Shown one piece after another: positions 13,659 through 22,831 of a DNA stretch of 41,990 nucleotides (positions within the stretch are counted from its first letter, which is position 1; each line of letters begins with the position of its first letter). A program made the position numbers and the translations under genes. Origin of the DNA: an uncultured Bacteroidales bacterium (GTDB taxonomy: Bacteria > Bacteroidota > Bacteroidia > Bacteroidales > Paludibacteraceae). The notes beneath the pieces were generated by a model, which was not told the DNA's origin, did not search any database, and saw only the letters and a list, made by a program, of their open reading frames with translations. Location of the stretch: the NCBI GenBank assembly GCA_902765485.1, contig CACWZZ010000016.1, forward strand, positions 1 to 41,990, read 5' to 3'.

Positions 13659-13671
13659 TATTGTACCTTTG
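13640..13671 (+). promoter_or_regulatory. Promoter of rmlA
   Basis: TTTG (13640-13643), 20 nt, TACCTTTG (13664-13671). The -33 element sits in the loop and the spacer in the 3' arm of the menA terminator hairpin. Confidence 0.8.
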
Positions 13672-13699
13672 CGGACGCTAACGTTAACATACCATAAAT

Positions 13700-14593
13700 A
13701 TGAAAGGAATTATTTTAGCCGGAGGCAGCGCTACGCGCTTGTATCCATTGAGTAAAGCGATCAGTAAACAAATCATGCCGGTTTACGACAAGCCGATGAT
13801 TTACTATCCGCTGAGTGCTTTGATGATGGCGGGAATTCGCGAAGTATTGATCATTAGTACACCTCGCGATCTGCCGATGTTCGAGGAACTGTTGGGCGAC
13901 GGAAGCCGCATCGGAATGACCTTGAAATACAAAGTGCAACTCGTGCCAAACGGCTTGGCGCAAGCGTTCGTGCTCGGCAAAGAGTTCCTCAATGGTGAAC
14001 CCGGATGTCTCATCCTCGGCGATAATATGTTCTATGGCCAGCATTTCGGACGAATGCTCAAAGAGGCGGTAGAAAGCGTCCAACACGGCGGAGCGTGCAT
14101 CTTCGGATACGAAGTGGCAGACCCGCGCGCGTACGGCGTTGTGGAGTTCGAGGGAAAACACACCGACGGAAAAGAATCGGAGCTGATTGTAAAGAGCCTG
14201 GAGGAGAAACCGGCGGAGCCCAAGAGCAACTATGCGGTTCCGGGTCTGTATTTCTATGACAACACGGTCTGCGACAAAGCCGCAGCACTCAAACCCAGCG
14301 CACGCGGAGAATACGAGATCACAGACCTCAACAAACTATACCTCGCGGAAGGAACGCTGCGCGTCAAACTCTTCAGCCGCGGCTTCGCTTGGCTCGACAC
14401 CGGCAACTGCGACAGCCTGCTCGACGCCGGCAATTTCATTGCTACTATCCAGAACCGCCAAGGATTCTATGTCAGCTGCATAGAGGAGATCGCTTGGAAA
14501 AACGGTTGGATCACAACCGAACAACTCGCTGCGCTCGGCAAAGAGATGAAAACCGCCTATGGACGCTATCTGGAGCGCTTGGCTTCACGATAA
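13700..14593 (+). CDS. rmlA: Glucose-1-phosphate thymidylyltransferase
   Basis: A 297-aa RmlA/RfbA enzyme that makes dTDP-glucose from glucose-1-phosphate and dTTP, the first step to dTDP-rhamnose for surface polysaccharides. The nucleotide-binding signature is MKGIILAGGSATRLYP (usual form GGSGTRLYP, one Gly-to-Ala change), followed by KAISKQIMPVYDKPMIYYPL, ILGDNMFYG with the metal-binding Asp, and EEKPAEPKSNYAVPGLYFYD. Length is normal. The other rml genes are not in the window, so the rhamnose pathway must be completed elsewhere. Confidence 0.95.
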   Translation: MKGIILAGGSATRLYPLSKAISKQIMPVYDKPMIYYPLSALMMAGIREVLIISTPRDLPMFEELLGDGSRIGMTLKYKVQLVPNGLAQAFVLGKEFLNGEPGCLILGDNMFYGQHFGRMLKEAVESVQHGGACIFGYEVADPRAYGVVEFEGKHTDGKESELIVKSLEEKPAEPKSNYAVPGLYFYDNTVCDKAAALKPSARGEYEITDLNKLYLAEGTLRVKLFSRGFAWLDTGNCDSLLDAGNFIATIQNRQGFYVSCIEEIAWKNGWITTEQLAALGKEMKTAYGRYLERLASR

Positions 14594-14634
14594 ATCGTTA
14601 AACCTTAATACGTTAAACTGTTAAATCGTTAAAT
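14594..14634. repeat. 8-bp tandem tract between rmlA and the hybrid sensor gene
   Basis: Words CGTTAAAC, CTTAATA, CGTTAAAC, TGTTAAAT, CGTTAAAT fill the whole 41-nt gap. Confidence 0.8.
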
Positions 14635-17600
14635 ATGAAGCATTTCCGTCTTCTCATCGGGCTTTTGTTCGTCGCGCTTGGCGCAAGCGCAAACGAGCAC
14701 TACGTCGTGCAGCACTATTCCATCAAAGATGGCATGAGCCAAAATACCGTCATGGCAATCATGCAGGACAAGCAAGGCTTCATGTGGTTTGGCACATGGG
14801 ATGGTTTGAACCGTTTCGACGGATACGAGTTTGTGACCTTCAAAGCCATGCGCAACGGAGAAGAAGCGCAAGTCAACAATCGTGTGGAACTGATTTATGA
14901 GGATGACCGGGAACAACTATGGTGGAAAACGTACGACGGACACTATTACCGTCTGGACGCCGCACGCCAAGTAACAACCGAGTTCCCGTACGACAGCCTG
15001 CCGGAAGGAATGTTACTCAAAATGAACGAAGCGGAGAAGCACACGAAAGTGGACTCGCGAGGCGTGATCTGGCAAACGGATGATACCAATGGTATCCTGC
15101 GCTACCGCTTCGGGCAATGGAAACGCTTCACTCCGCCTTTGGACAGCCGATATGCCGGGCGACTCAGACAGCATTTCTTCCTCTTGGAGGATCGCCAAGG
15201 ACGCACTTGGGTCAACCCCACCGGAGGTGGATGGAGTTATTACGATTACGAGAAAGATGAACTGGTCTATCCGATTGACGGACTGACCAACATGATTCAT
15301 ACAGCGTATATTGATCGCGACGGACTGATGTGGGTCTCGACGTACGACGGAGGCGTCGATTGCATCAACATGGAACCCACGCCTTATCAACTGCACGACA
15401 TGAGACACTCCTTGGATGCGAATGGTGAAGTACGCGCTTTCACTACCACCCGACAAGGAGAAGTGCTCACTCTCGTCAAATCGGAGACAAACGTATATTG
15501 CGCCTTGGAGAGTTCGCATGGCATGTTATATGGCACCAAAGGCAACGGACTGAAAAACATGTCGGACGGAACCATCATTCCTACCTCACATCCCGATATC
15601 TATGATATCGAAGAAGGCAAAGACGGCACGCTGTATGTCGCTACGTATGGCGGCGGAGTAAATATCCTGCGAAAAGAAGGGGAAAAATGGAGCGCACCGC
15701 AAGTGGTAGGATACGGTATGAAAGTGCGCGACATCGTGCTTATTGACGAAAACTTATGGTGTGCCACCACCACCGGTGTGCTCAAAGTGAACCTGCAAAA
15801 CATGGAATGTACTGTCATTCCGAGTTACGATATCCGCGCACTATGCTACAGCCATGGACTACTATGGCTGGGTTCGTTCGGAGGCGGATTACTGAGTATC
15901 GACCCGCAAGCGGAGAAACCGGAGATCGTTGCTACAGAAGTCTTCCATGATATCATTCTGGCTATGACCTGCGACAGCACGAACCTCTGGTTCTGTTCCG
16001 AAAGCGATATTGCCCAACTAGATCTGAGCACCGGCAATTTATACTACTACGACGCGCTGGACGGAGAGGATAATATCTATTTCACCGAGGCAGAAGCGCT
16101 GCGCACGCCGGACGGTCAAATCTTCTTTGGCTATTCGAACGGCTACTGCTCGTTTGACCCGCGCCGTATCCATCGCTCCGAGTCTGTTCCGCCGATGCGG
16201 ATCACCAAAATAGAAGTGGCAGACTCCGTCCTCTACGGAGACACCATTTCCATTCCGTACAAGAGTAATATCGAGATTGAATACTCCGCGATGGAATACG
16301 TAGCAGCCGACCAGATCATGTATCTCTATAAGATGCAGGGCATCGACCATGAATGGCGGAATGCACGCGACCTGCGGCGAGTGGCGTACAACAATCTTCA
16401 CCATGGTACCTATATCTTCCATGTCCGCTCCACCAACCGCGAAGGAATCGAAGTGAACAACGAGCAGACCCTGGTCATTTGTGTAAACAAACCGACCTGG
16501 CTCACATGGTGGGCGATCCTGTTGTACATACTCGGTCTCACTCTCCTCATTGGCATCATCTCCTATGCCGTTTCGGTGTTCAACGGACTCCGCCAACGAG
16601 TGATCGTAGAGCAACAAGTGACGGATATCAAACTGCGGTTCTTCACCAATATCAGCCATGAACTCCGCACGCCGCTCACGCTCATTGTAGCGCCTATTGA
16701 GAATATCCTCCAGAATGAACGCATCAGCCAAAGCGTCCGCAGCCAGCTGGAGATCGTGCAAAGCAACGGGCAACGGATGCTGCGCATGGTGAACCAGTTG
16801 CTGGAGTTCCGAAAAGTGCAAAACCAGAAGATGAAACTCAAAATCCAGCAGACCATGCTCAGCAGTCTGGTGGAAGAAACGAGCGCCAACTTCCGCAAAG
16901 AGGCGTACGAGAAACATATCCATTTCGAGATCGACAACCGCACGGAGGACTCGACCGTCTGGGTGGATCGCGAACGAATGGACACCATCCTTTGGAACCT
17001 CCTCAGCAATGCGTTCAAATTCACTCCTGCCGGCAAATCCATCCGGGTGATCATTGATTCCAAACCGGGATTTGTGACGCTGGCGGTAGAGGACGAAGGT
17101 GTCGGCATCGCACCGGAGAAACGGAATGTCCTCTTCGAGCGCTTCTCCAGCAACAACGAACTCAATAACACCGGCATCACCGGAACCGGCATCGGAATGA
17201 ATCTGACCAAAGAATTGGTGGACTTGCACCACGGATATATAGAGGTGGAGAGCGAAGTGGGCAAAGGTACCAAGATCACCGTCCTCCTCCACACCGGCAA
17301 AGAGCATTTCGGAAACGAGGTGGAGTTCATCGCCGATGACGCTTCCTCGCAAGCCGTTACGGCTCCCACGTTCGAAGACAAACTGGAGCAACTGGAGCAA
17401 GAGCAGCAAGACCAGCCCAGAACGATCCTCGTTGTCGATGACAATGCGGACATGCGCAATTTCCTGACCAAGATATTGAGCCACGACTACCACATCGAGA
17501 CAGCAGCGGACGGAGAAGAAGCAGAGAAAATTATCTCCAACAATCATATTGATCTGGTCGTCACAGACCTGATGATGCCGAAAGTGGACGGACTCCAATT

Positions 17601-18195
17601 GACGCAATGGATCAAGCAGCATAGAGACTTTGATTTCATTCCGGTGATCCTTCTCACAGCAAAAACAGCCATAGAGAGCCGGCTGCAAGCGCTGGAATTC
17701 GGAGCCGATGACTACGTCACGAAACCTTTCGAACCCGAATACCTGCGCGCAAGGGTACAAAATATCCTCACGCAACGCGAACAATTGGAACAGAGTTACC
17801 GCCAGCGGCTGATGCGTTTAGAGCCGCAGAAGACGGACGATCCGCTTCCGGGAGATGCTTTCCTCGCCAGACTACTGGATGTGATGGAGCGACAACTGGA
17901 TAACAACACCCTCACCGTAGATGAATTGGTAGAAGAGATGGGAATGGGCAGAACGGTATTCTTCAACAAACTGAAGAGCCTCACCGGGCTGAGTCCGGTT
18001 GAGTTCATCCGCGAAATGCGTATCAAACGCGCGGCGCAACTCTTGGAGGAGAGACAGTATAACATCACCGAAGTCACATACATGGTGGGCATGAACGACA
18101 GCCGCTATTTCGCCAAATGCTTCAAGAACACGTACGGCGTCACGCCGAGCGAATACCGTCGTGCCGCATTGGAGAAAAAGGGAAACAACTCATGA
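14635..18195 (+). CDS. Hybrid two-component system sensor kinase/response regulator (HTCS)
   Basis: A 1186-aa one-protein two-component system. A signal peptide (about 1-19) precedes periplasmic two-component-regulator propeller repeats to about residue 510 (QGFMWFGTWDGLNRFDG, DGLMWVSTYDGGV, DGTLYVATYGGGV), then a Y_Y_Y domain (about 545-615) and a single membrane helix near 625-648. Cytoplasmic parts: HisKA with phospho-acceptor H675 (NISHELRTP), HATPase with N-box WNLLSNAFKF and G-boxes DEGVGIA and GTGIGMNL, a receiver with D978 (VVTDLMMPKVDG), and an AraC-type HTH at about 1080-1180. All catalytic residues are present. The propeller part is short compared with typical 1300-1400-aa HTCS proteins. 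Such proteins usually sense oligosaccharides and switch on adjacent polysaccharide loci; none is adjacent here, the nearest starch genes being 5 kb away. Confidence 0.93.
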   Translation: MKHFRLLIGLLFVALGASANEHYVVQHYSIKDGMSQNTVMAIMQDKQGFMWFGTWDGLNRFDGYEFVTFKAMRNGEEAQVNNRVELIYEDDREQLWWKTYDGHYYRLDAARQVTTEFPYDSLPEGMLLKMNEAEKHTKVDSRGVIWQTDDTNGILRYRFGQWKRFTPPLDSRYAGRLRQHFFLLEDRQGRTWVNPTGGGWSYYDYEKDELVYPIDGLTNMIHTAYIDRDGLMWVSTYDGGVDCINMEPTPYQLHDMRHSLDANGEVRAFTTTRQGEVLTLVKSETNVYCALESSHGMLYGTKGNGLKNMSDGTIIPTSHPDIYDIEEGKDGTLYVATYGGGVNILRKEGEKWSAPQVVGYGMKVRDIVLIDENLWCATTTGVLKVNLQNMECTVIPSYDIRALCYSHGLLWLGSFGGGLLSIDPQAEKPEIVATEVFHDIILAMTCDSTNLWFCSESDIAQLDLSTGNLYYYDALDGEDNIYFTEAEALRTPDGQIFFGYSNGYCSFDPRRIHRSESVPPMRITKIEVADSVLYGDTISIPYKSNIEIEYSAMEYVAADQIMYLYKMQGIDHEWRNARDLRRVAYNNLHHGTYIFHVRSTNREGIEVNNEQTLVICVNKPTWLTWWAILLYILGLTLLIGIISYAVSVFNGLRQRVIVEQQVTDIKLRFFTNISHELRTPLTLIVAPIENILQNERISQSVRSQLEIVQSNGQRMLRMVNQLLEFRKVQNQKMKLKIQQTMLSSLVEETSANFRKEAYEKHIHFEIDNRTEDSTVWVDRERMDTILWNLLSNAFKFTPAGKSIRVIIDSKPGFVTLAVEDEGVGIAPEKRNVLFERFSSNNELNNTGITGTGIGMNLTKELVDLHHGYIEVESEVGKGTKITVLLHTGKEHFGNEVEFIADDASSQAVTAPTFEDKLEQLEQEQQDQPRTILVVDDNADMRNFLTKILSHDYHIETAADGEEAEKIISNNHIDLVVTDLMMPKVDGLQLTQWIKQHRDFDFIPVILLTAKTAIESRLQALEFGADDYVTKPFEPEYLRARVQNILTQREQLEQSYRQRLMRLEPQKTDDPLPGDAFLARLLDVMERQLDNNTLTVDELVEEMGMGRTVFFNKLKSLTGLSPVEFIREMRIKRAAQLLEERQYNITEVTYMVGMNDSRYFAKCFKNTYGVTPSEYRRAALEKKGNNS

Positions 18196-18713
18196 GAAAA
18201 GCGCAATGCATCATAGGACTGTGCTTGGTTCTCCTCGTCGGTTGCGGACACCAAGCGCCGCAGCGCCCCAGCCAACGCAAAGGAGAAGCGCCTCAAGTCG
18301 ATAGCGCCCAATTAGCGCTGATGCAGGTCAATAGAGACTTGGCGGCAGCGGCAGATAAACAGTTGCTGCAACTGGCTCAGGCGCAAGACGAACCATACGC
18401 GCTCTACGAAGGCGGAGCGTGGATCACCATCTTGGACCGAGGCGATACCGACTCTCCGACTCCCCAAAGAGGCGAAGAATGGGTCATCCACATGCAGGTG
18501 TACGACTTGAACGGGAAACGGCTGAAGGACAGCGAGGGCACATATACCATCGGCAAACAAGAGTTGCCCATCGCGATTGAATTTAGCATCAGGGAATGGC
18601 ATCGTGGATGCCGCATCAGAATGTTTGTGCCTTGGTACACCGCGTTCGGAATGCAGGGCACCAATGATATCCCTCCGTATGAAAATGTAATGATTGAATT
18701 AGAATTGAAATAA
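18192..18713 (+). CDS. Putative lipoprotein of unknown function
   Basis: A 173-aa protein with a lipoprotein signal (MRKAQCIIGLCLVLLVGCGH; lipobox LVGC, Cys18). Its ATG overlaps the TGA of the hybrid sensor gene (ATGA), and its stop overlaps the start of the next gene, which implies translational coupling. The rest is soluble and mixed alpha/beta, with a helical segment rich in Ala/Gln (residues 37-62) and ITILDRGD and IPPYENVMIELELK at the end. I do not recognise the family. The start at 18192 is chosen because the lipobox begins there. Confidence 0.75.
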   Translation: MRKAQCIIGLCLVLLVGCGHQAPQRPSQRKGEAPQVDSAQLALMQVNRDLAAAADKQLLQLAQAQDEPYALYEGGAWITILDRGDTDSPTPQRGEEWVIHMQVYDLNGKRLKDSEGTYTIGKQELPIAIEFSIREWHRGCRIRMFVPWYTAFGMQGTNDIPPYENVMIELELK

Positions 18714-19291
18714 TGAAGAAGAGTATTTTATTGAGTTTGGTTAGTCTGATTATTATTGCATCCGGATGCAGTAGTAACACCTATTCCAGACTCCGCGACC
18801 AAGAAGACAGGCTGATTGCCAACTATATCAGCCGAAATAACCTGCAGATTCTCAAGGAAGAACCGGACGAGGATCATGTGTGGGGAGAAAAAGAGTACTA
18901 CAAAGTAACGGGAGTGGACAATTTCTATTTCCATCTCATCTCGCGCGGCGACTCCGTGCGATACGACACCATCAGCCCCACGAAGATTGATACGGTTGAT
19001 TTGGAGATTATTCCGAACGACCTCATCGTCGCGCGGTACAAGAAATTCGGTCTGACGGAGAATGCGGACACGCTGAGTTACTGGTCCACCTTGGATCAGT
19101 CGTATCCGTATGAGTTCCATTATACGAACCTGAGCGAGTGCGAAGCAACGGCTTGGCATTTGGCTATTCGGCTGATGAAATATCCGGAGTCCGTATGCGA
19201 AATCATTGTGCCCAGCAAATTAGGATTTAACGCCGAGCAATCGTCCGTCACTCCGTATGTATATATTCTGAAAATCAAAGTAAAGCAATAA
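18713..19291 (+). CDS. Lipoprotein, DUF4827/FKBP-like
   Basis: A 192-aa lipoprotein (MKKSILLSLVSLIIIASGCS; Cys19). The C-terminal part (CEATAWHLAIRLMKYPESVC, IVPSKLGFNAEQSSVTPY) resembles the end of FKBP-type domains, where the same strand normally reads ...IPSxLGYG...; this fits the DUF4827 lipoproteins that sit next to glmM in Bacteroides, but the family call is from memory. The start overlaps the previous stop by one base (TAATG) and the stop lies 1 nt before glmM, so these genes form one operon. Confidence 0.7.
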   Translation: MKKSILLSLVSLIIIASGCSSNTYSRLRDQEDRLIANYISRNNLQILKEEPDEDHVWGEKEYYKVTGVDNFYFHLISRGDSVRYDTISPTKIDTVDLEIIPNDLIVARYKKFGLTENADTLSYWSTLDQSYPYEFHYTNLSECEATAWHLAIRLMKYPESVCEIIVPSKLGFNAEQSSVTPYVYILKIKVKQ

Positions 19292-19292
19292 T

Positions 19293-20666
19293 ATGAGTTT
19301 AGTTAAAAGTATCTCCGGTATCCGCGGTACGATCGGCGGACGTGTGGGAGAGGGGTTGAACCCGGTGGATATTGTTCGTTTCACAGCGGCTTATGCTACC
19401 CAGCGACGCGCTGCGCTACCGGGAAATAACAAGATCGTAGTGGGACGCGATGCGCGCCTGAGTGGACACATGGTAGAGCAAATCGTTTGCGGTACGCTCA
19501 TGGGAATGGGATATGACGTAGTTAATATCGGACTCGCGACGACGCCAACCACGGAACTTGCCGTCACGGGCGAACATGCCGCAGGAGGTATTATCCTTAC
19601 CGCCAGCCATAATCCCAAGCAATGGAACGCACTCAAGCTCCTCAACGAGAAAGGAGAGTTCCTCAATGATGCCGAAGGAAAAGGTGTATTGGCGATTGCG
19701 GAGAAAGAAGATTTCACCTTTGCCGAAGTGGATGACTTGGGTCACATGACCTCCAAGGATTATCTGCCCTACCACGTTGAGCAGGTGCTCAAACTGAAAC
19801 TGGTGGACGTAGAAGCCATCCGCAAGCGGAATTTCACAGTTGCTATCGACTGTGTCAACTCCGTCGGAGGACTTGCTATTCCGGCTATTCTCAAAGCCGT
19901 AGGAGTACAGAATATCATCGAACTCAACTGCACGCCGGATGGACATTTCCCCCATAACCCGGAGCCGCTGCCGCAGCATTTGACCCAGATCAGCGACTTG
20001 CTCAAATCCGGCAAAGCCGATGTGGGTTTTGTGGTGGATCCCGATGTGGACCGACTCGCTATCATCTGCGAAAACGGAGAGATGTTCGGCGAGGAATACA
20101 CGCTCGTCAGCGTAGCGGATTACATCCTCAGCCATACACCGGGCAATACCGTCAGCAATATGTCCAGCACGCGCGCGCTGAGCGATATCACCCGAGCACA
20201 CGGCGGTGAATATAGTGCCAGCGCAGTGGGAGAAGTGAATGTCGTTGCAGAAATGAAACGTGTTAACGCGGTCATCGGCGGAGAAGGCAACGGCGGCGTC
20301 ATCTATCCGGAGTGTCACTACGGCAGAGACGCACTCGTCGGCATCGCGCTCTTCCTCAGCCATCTGGCGCATCTGAATATGAAAGTGAGTGAACTGCGCG
20401 CTACCCTGCCCAACTACTGCATCAGCAAGAACCGTATTGACCTCACTCCCGATACCAACGTCGATGCTATTCTCGCCAAGGTGAAAGAACTCTACCGCAA
20501 CGAGCGCGTCAACGACCGCGACGGTGTGAAGATCGATTTCGCCGAAGGATGGGTTCACCTCCGCAAATCCAATACGGAACCCATCATCCGCGTCTATTCC
20601 GAAGCGGCTACGATGGAACAGGCGAATGAGCTTGCGCAGAGTGTAATGAAGGTAATAAAGGCTTAG
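19293..20666 (+). CDS. glmM: Phosphoglucosamine mutase / phosphohexomutase
   Basis: A 457-aa alpha-D-phosphohexomutase. GlmM interconverts glucosamine-6-P and glucosamine-1-P on the way to UDP-GlcNAc for peptidoglycan and LPS. The catalytic phosphoserine loop is TASHNPKQWNALKLL, the metal site DPDVDRLA, the sugar-binding loop GEGNGGVIYPE, and the phosphate-binding loop RKSNTEPIIRVYSE. The length and start (MSLVKSISGIRGTIGG) match the Bacteroidetes GlmM group, although phosphomannomutase activity cannot be excluded. lpxB follows, so UDP-GlcNAc supply and lipid A synthesis are adjacent. Confidence 0.88.
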   Translation: MSLVKSISGIRGTIGGRVGEGLNPVDIVRFTAAYATQRRAALPGNNKIVVGRDARLSGHMVEQIVCGTLMGMGYDVVNIGLATTPTTELAVTGEHAAGGIILTASHNPKQWNALKLLNEKGEFLNDAEGKGVLAIAEKEDFTFAEVDDLGHMTSKDYLPYHVEQVLKLKLVDVEAIRKRNFTVAIDCVNSVGGLAIPAILKAVGVQNIIELNCTPDGHFPHNPEPLPQHLTQISDLLKSGKADVGFVVDPDVDRLAIICENGEMFGEEYTLVSVADYILSHTPGNTVSNMSSTRALSDITRAHGGEYSASAVGEVNVVAEMKRVNAVIGGEGNGGVIYPECHYGRDALVGIALFLSHLAHLNMKVSELRATLPNYCISKNRIDLTPDTNVDAILAKVKELYRNERVNDRDGVKIDFAEGWVHLRKSNTEPIIRVYSEAATMEQANELAQSVMKVIKA

Positions 20667-20677
20667 TCCGGTTCACA

Positions 20678-20721
20678 CCTAGGTGATACCTAGGTTATAC
20701 CCAGGTTATACCTAGGTTATT
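20678..20721. repeat. Four 11-bp tandem units between glmM and lpxB
   Basis: CCTAGGTGATA, CCTAGGTTATA, CCCAGGTTATA, CCTAGGTTATT in strict 11-bp phase, starting 12 nt after the glmM stop and ending 4 nt before the lpxB start. CCTAGG is itself palindromic. Confidence 0.95.
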
Positions 20722-20725
20722 TAGC

Positions 20726-21835
20726 ATGGTTAAGTATTACATCATAGCAGGAGAAGCATCCGGCGATACGCATGCGGCTGCGTTGATTGCGCAAATAGCA
20801 CAACGTGAGCCGCAGGCTGTTTTTGCCGGAATGGGAGGCGATAACATGGAAGCCGCCGGATGTCGGCTATACCAACATATCCGGCACATGGCGTTCATGG
20901 GCTTTGCTGCGGTCATCAGTCATTGGCGCGATATTCGGACGAACTTCCGCATTGCGCAGCAGACCCTGCTGGAGGAGAAACCGGACGTGCTGGTCCTCAT
21001 TGACTATCCTTCTTTCAACCTCCGTATGGCTGCTTTCTGCCGCAAGCACCTGCCGCACACCAAAATCGTCTATTATATACCTCCCAAAGTGTGGGCATGG
21101 AAACGCAAAAGGATCCACACGATCGCACGGCTATGCGAGGAGGTATTGGGCATCTTTCCTTTCGAACCGGAATTCTATGCCCGCTACGGCTACCGCTGCA
21201 CGTTTGTCGGAAACCCGACAGCGGAAGCCGTACAGCATTTCGTTGCTTCTAAAACCGCTCCGCCGGAGCGGCAAAAGATCATTGCTATCCTGCCCGGTTC
21301 GAGACCTTCGGAGATCAGTCATTGCCTGCCGCGGATGTTGGACGCTGCGCGGCAGTTTCCGGAATACAAACGAATCGTTTGTGCCGCTCCGGGGATAGAA
21401 GACTCGTTCTATGCGCCCTATTTGCAACCGGACGAGACGCTGACGCGCGACACGTATTCCACGCTCCTGCAAGCCTCAGCCGCTGTGGTCAATTCCGGAA
21501 CAGCGACGCTGGAAACGGCGCTCTTGAGATGTCCGCAAGTAGCGGTTTACCATCTGGCATGCTCCCGCCTCATCGGACTCATCCGCTGGGTGCAACCGAT
21601 GGTGTTCTCTATCCGCCATTTCACGCTCGTGAATATCATCTCCGGACGGGAAGTCATCAAAGAGTGCGTCGCCAACGATTTCACCACTTCGAATGTAGCA
21701 GCAGACCTGAACCGCCTGCTGCACGACGAAGCATACCAAAAAGAGATGCTCGCTTCGTACGAACATCTCTCTTCTCTCTTGGGATCGCAGCCTGCTTCTG
21801 CTACGGCTGCCGACATCATTACATCGATACAATAA
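20726..21835 (+). CDS. lpxB: Lipid-A-disaccharide synthase
   Basis: A 369-aa GT19 glycosyltransferase that joins UDP-2,3-diacylglucosamine and lipid X to form the lipid A disaccharide at the inner membrane. Signatures: YYIIAGEASGDTHAAALI at the N-terminus, GMGGDNMEAAGC, LVLIDYPSFNLRMA, YYIPPKVWAWKRKRI, and VGNPTAEAV. The length is typical. Its last 17 nt overlap the convergent small membrane-protein gene. Because of the 11-bp repeat array right before the start codon it has no ordinary ribosome-binding leader of its own. Confidence 0.95.
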   Translation: MVKYYIIAGEASGDTHAAALIAQIAQREPQAVFAGMGGDNMEAAGCRLYQHIRHMAFMGFAAVISHWRDIRTNFRIAQQTLLEEKPDVLVLIDYPSFNLRMAAFCRKHLPHTKIVYYIPPKVWAWKRKRIHTIARLCEEVLGIFPFEPEFYARYGYRCTFVGNPTAEAVQHFVASKTAPPERQKIIAILPGSRPSEISHCLPRMLDAARQFPEYKRIVCAAPGIEDSFYAPYLQPDETLTRDTYSTLLQASAAVVNSGTATLETALLRCPQVAVYHLACSRLIGLIRWVQPMVFSIRHFTLVNIISGREVIKECVANDFTTSNVAADLNRLLHDEAYQKEMLASYEHLSSLLGSQPASATAADIITSIQ

Positions 21836-22097
21836 GCGATGCTAAAATATATGGCATTGCTCCGACCAGCACGCCTTTGCTGAGACGCCATGTATCCGTG
21901 GTGTAGAATACGAAGATTAGTGCCAGATCAGGAAACACGCTTACCAGCAGCAGTTTACTTAACACACCTCCGGCTTGGAACTGCAAGGTCTGCAGCGGAT
22001 ACCAGAGGTTCATCACCTCGATATACGTCAGCCCGAACGCAGCAGGAAGTATCAGCCCGATCAGTATTCCGATCCAATAGCGGTCAAAGCGATCCAT
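21819..22097 (-). CDS. Small membrane protein of unknown function
   Basis: A 92-aa protein with three likely membrane segments: residues 7-25 (YWIGILIGLILPAAFGLTY), about 45-67 (LSKLLLVSVFPDLALIFVFY) and 75-92 (KGVLVGAMPYILASLIVSM). It overlaps the surE stop by 14 nt and, convergently, the lpxB end by 17 nt. The tight packing and clear hydrophobic pattern support a real gene. It is likely translated from the surE transcript. Function unknown. Confidence 0.75.
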   Translation of the reverse strand: MDRFDRYWIGILIGLILPAAFGLTYIEVMNLWYPLQTLQFQAGGVLSKLLLVSVFPDLALIFVFYTTDTWRLSKGVLVGAMPYILASLIVSM

Positions 22098-22827
22098 AAT
22101 CCGTCCAGTCTAATGACAGCGGCGTGATTGAGAGCAGTTGATGCTCCATCGCCCAGATGTCAGTATCGTTCGCCGAAGGTTCTTCGTTGATGAACGCTCC
22201 GGCTAATTTCCATCCTTGCAGCACACCTTCCGGCAGCGGTTCGGTTATAGGAGCCAGTTCGTTTGCCCAATGCCCCACGCATTGCCGCGTCCAGCGGATA
22301 CCTTCTATCTCGCCCACAGGCGCATTGATATTGAATACCGTGCGCGGAGCAATCCCTTCTTCATACAAATGTTGCGTCACCTCTACTAAGAATGGTTGCA
22401 ACCAGTGCAGATCCACATCCGGACGGTGGTCGTCTATAGACCATCCGACAGCCGGAATACCTTTCTCTGCTGCTACCAGACAAGCTCCGATCGTGCCGGA
22501 ATACATGGCATTTATTGCCGCATTGGAACCATGGTTGATTCCCGATACCACGAGATCAATCTGTTCATTCGGAAAGATGTACTCCCGCGCGATCTTGATA
22601 CAGTCTGCCGGCGTGCCGTTGGTGACATAGACATCCGCTCCGTTCAGATCATGCTCCTCTATGCGGCGAAGATAGATCGGCGTCTCTACGCTGATGGACG
22701 CGCCTTTACCGCTTCGCGGCCCGTCCGGGGCAATGACTGTCACATGCCCCAGACGAGTCATCTCTTTGGCTAACAGACGGATGCCCGCTGTTCCCCAACC
22801 ATCATCATTTACTACTACTATATTCAT
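22084..22827 (-). CDS. surE: 5'/3'-nucleotidase SurE
   Basis: A 247-aa metal-dependent phosphatase that removes phosphate from nucleoside monophosphates. MNIVVVNDDGWGTAGIRLLA carries the metal-binding DD pair (residues 8-9), KGASISVE the metal-binding Ser region, and VVSGINHGSNAA the family NHG motif. The length is normal. It begins 4 nt after the M16 protease gene stops, on the same strand. Confidence 0.94.
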   Translation of the reverse strand: MNIVVVNDDGWGTAGIRLLAKEMTRLGHVTVIAPDGPRSGKGASISVETPIYLRRIEEHDLNGADVYVTNGTPADCIKIAREYIFPNEQIDLVVSGINHGSNAAINAMYSGTIGACLVAAEKGIPAVGWSIDDHRPDVDLHWLQPFLVEVTQHLYEEGIAPRTVFNINAPVGEIEGIRWTRQCVGHWANELAPITEPLPEGVLQGWKLAGAFINEEPSANDTDIWAMEHQLLSITPLSLDWTDYGSL

Positions 22828-22831
22828 TCGC

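Noticed and set aside
16039-17784. A 581-codon open frame on the minus strand opposite the hybrid sensor gene
   Set aside because: It is the complement of the kinase and receiver domains, whose motifs are complete on the plus strand; the long frame reflects codon bias.
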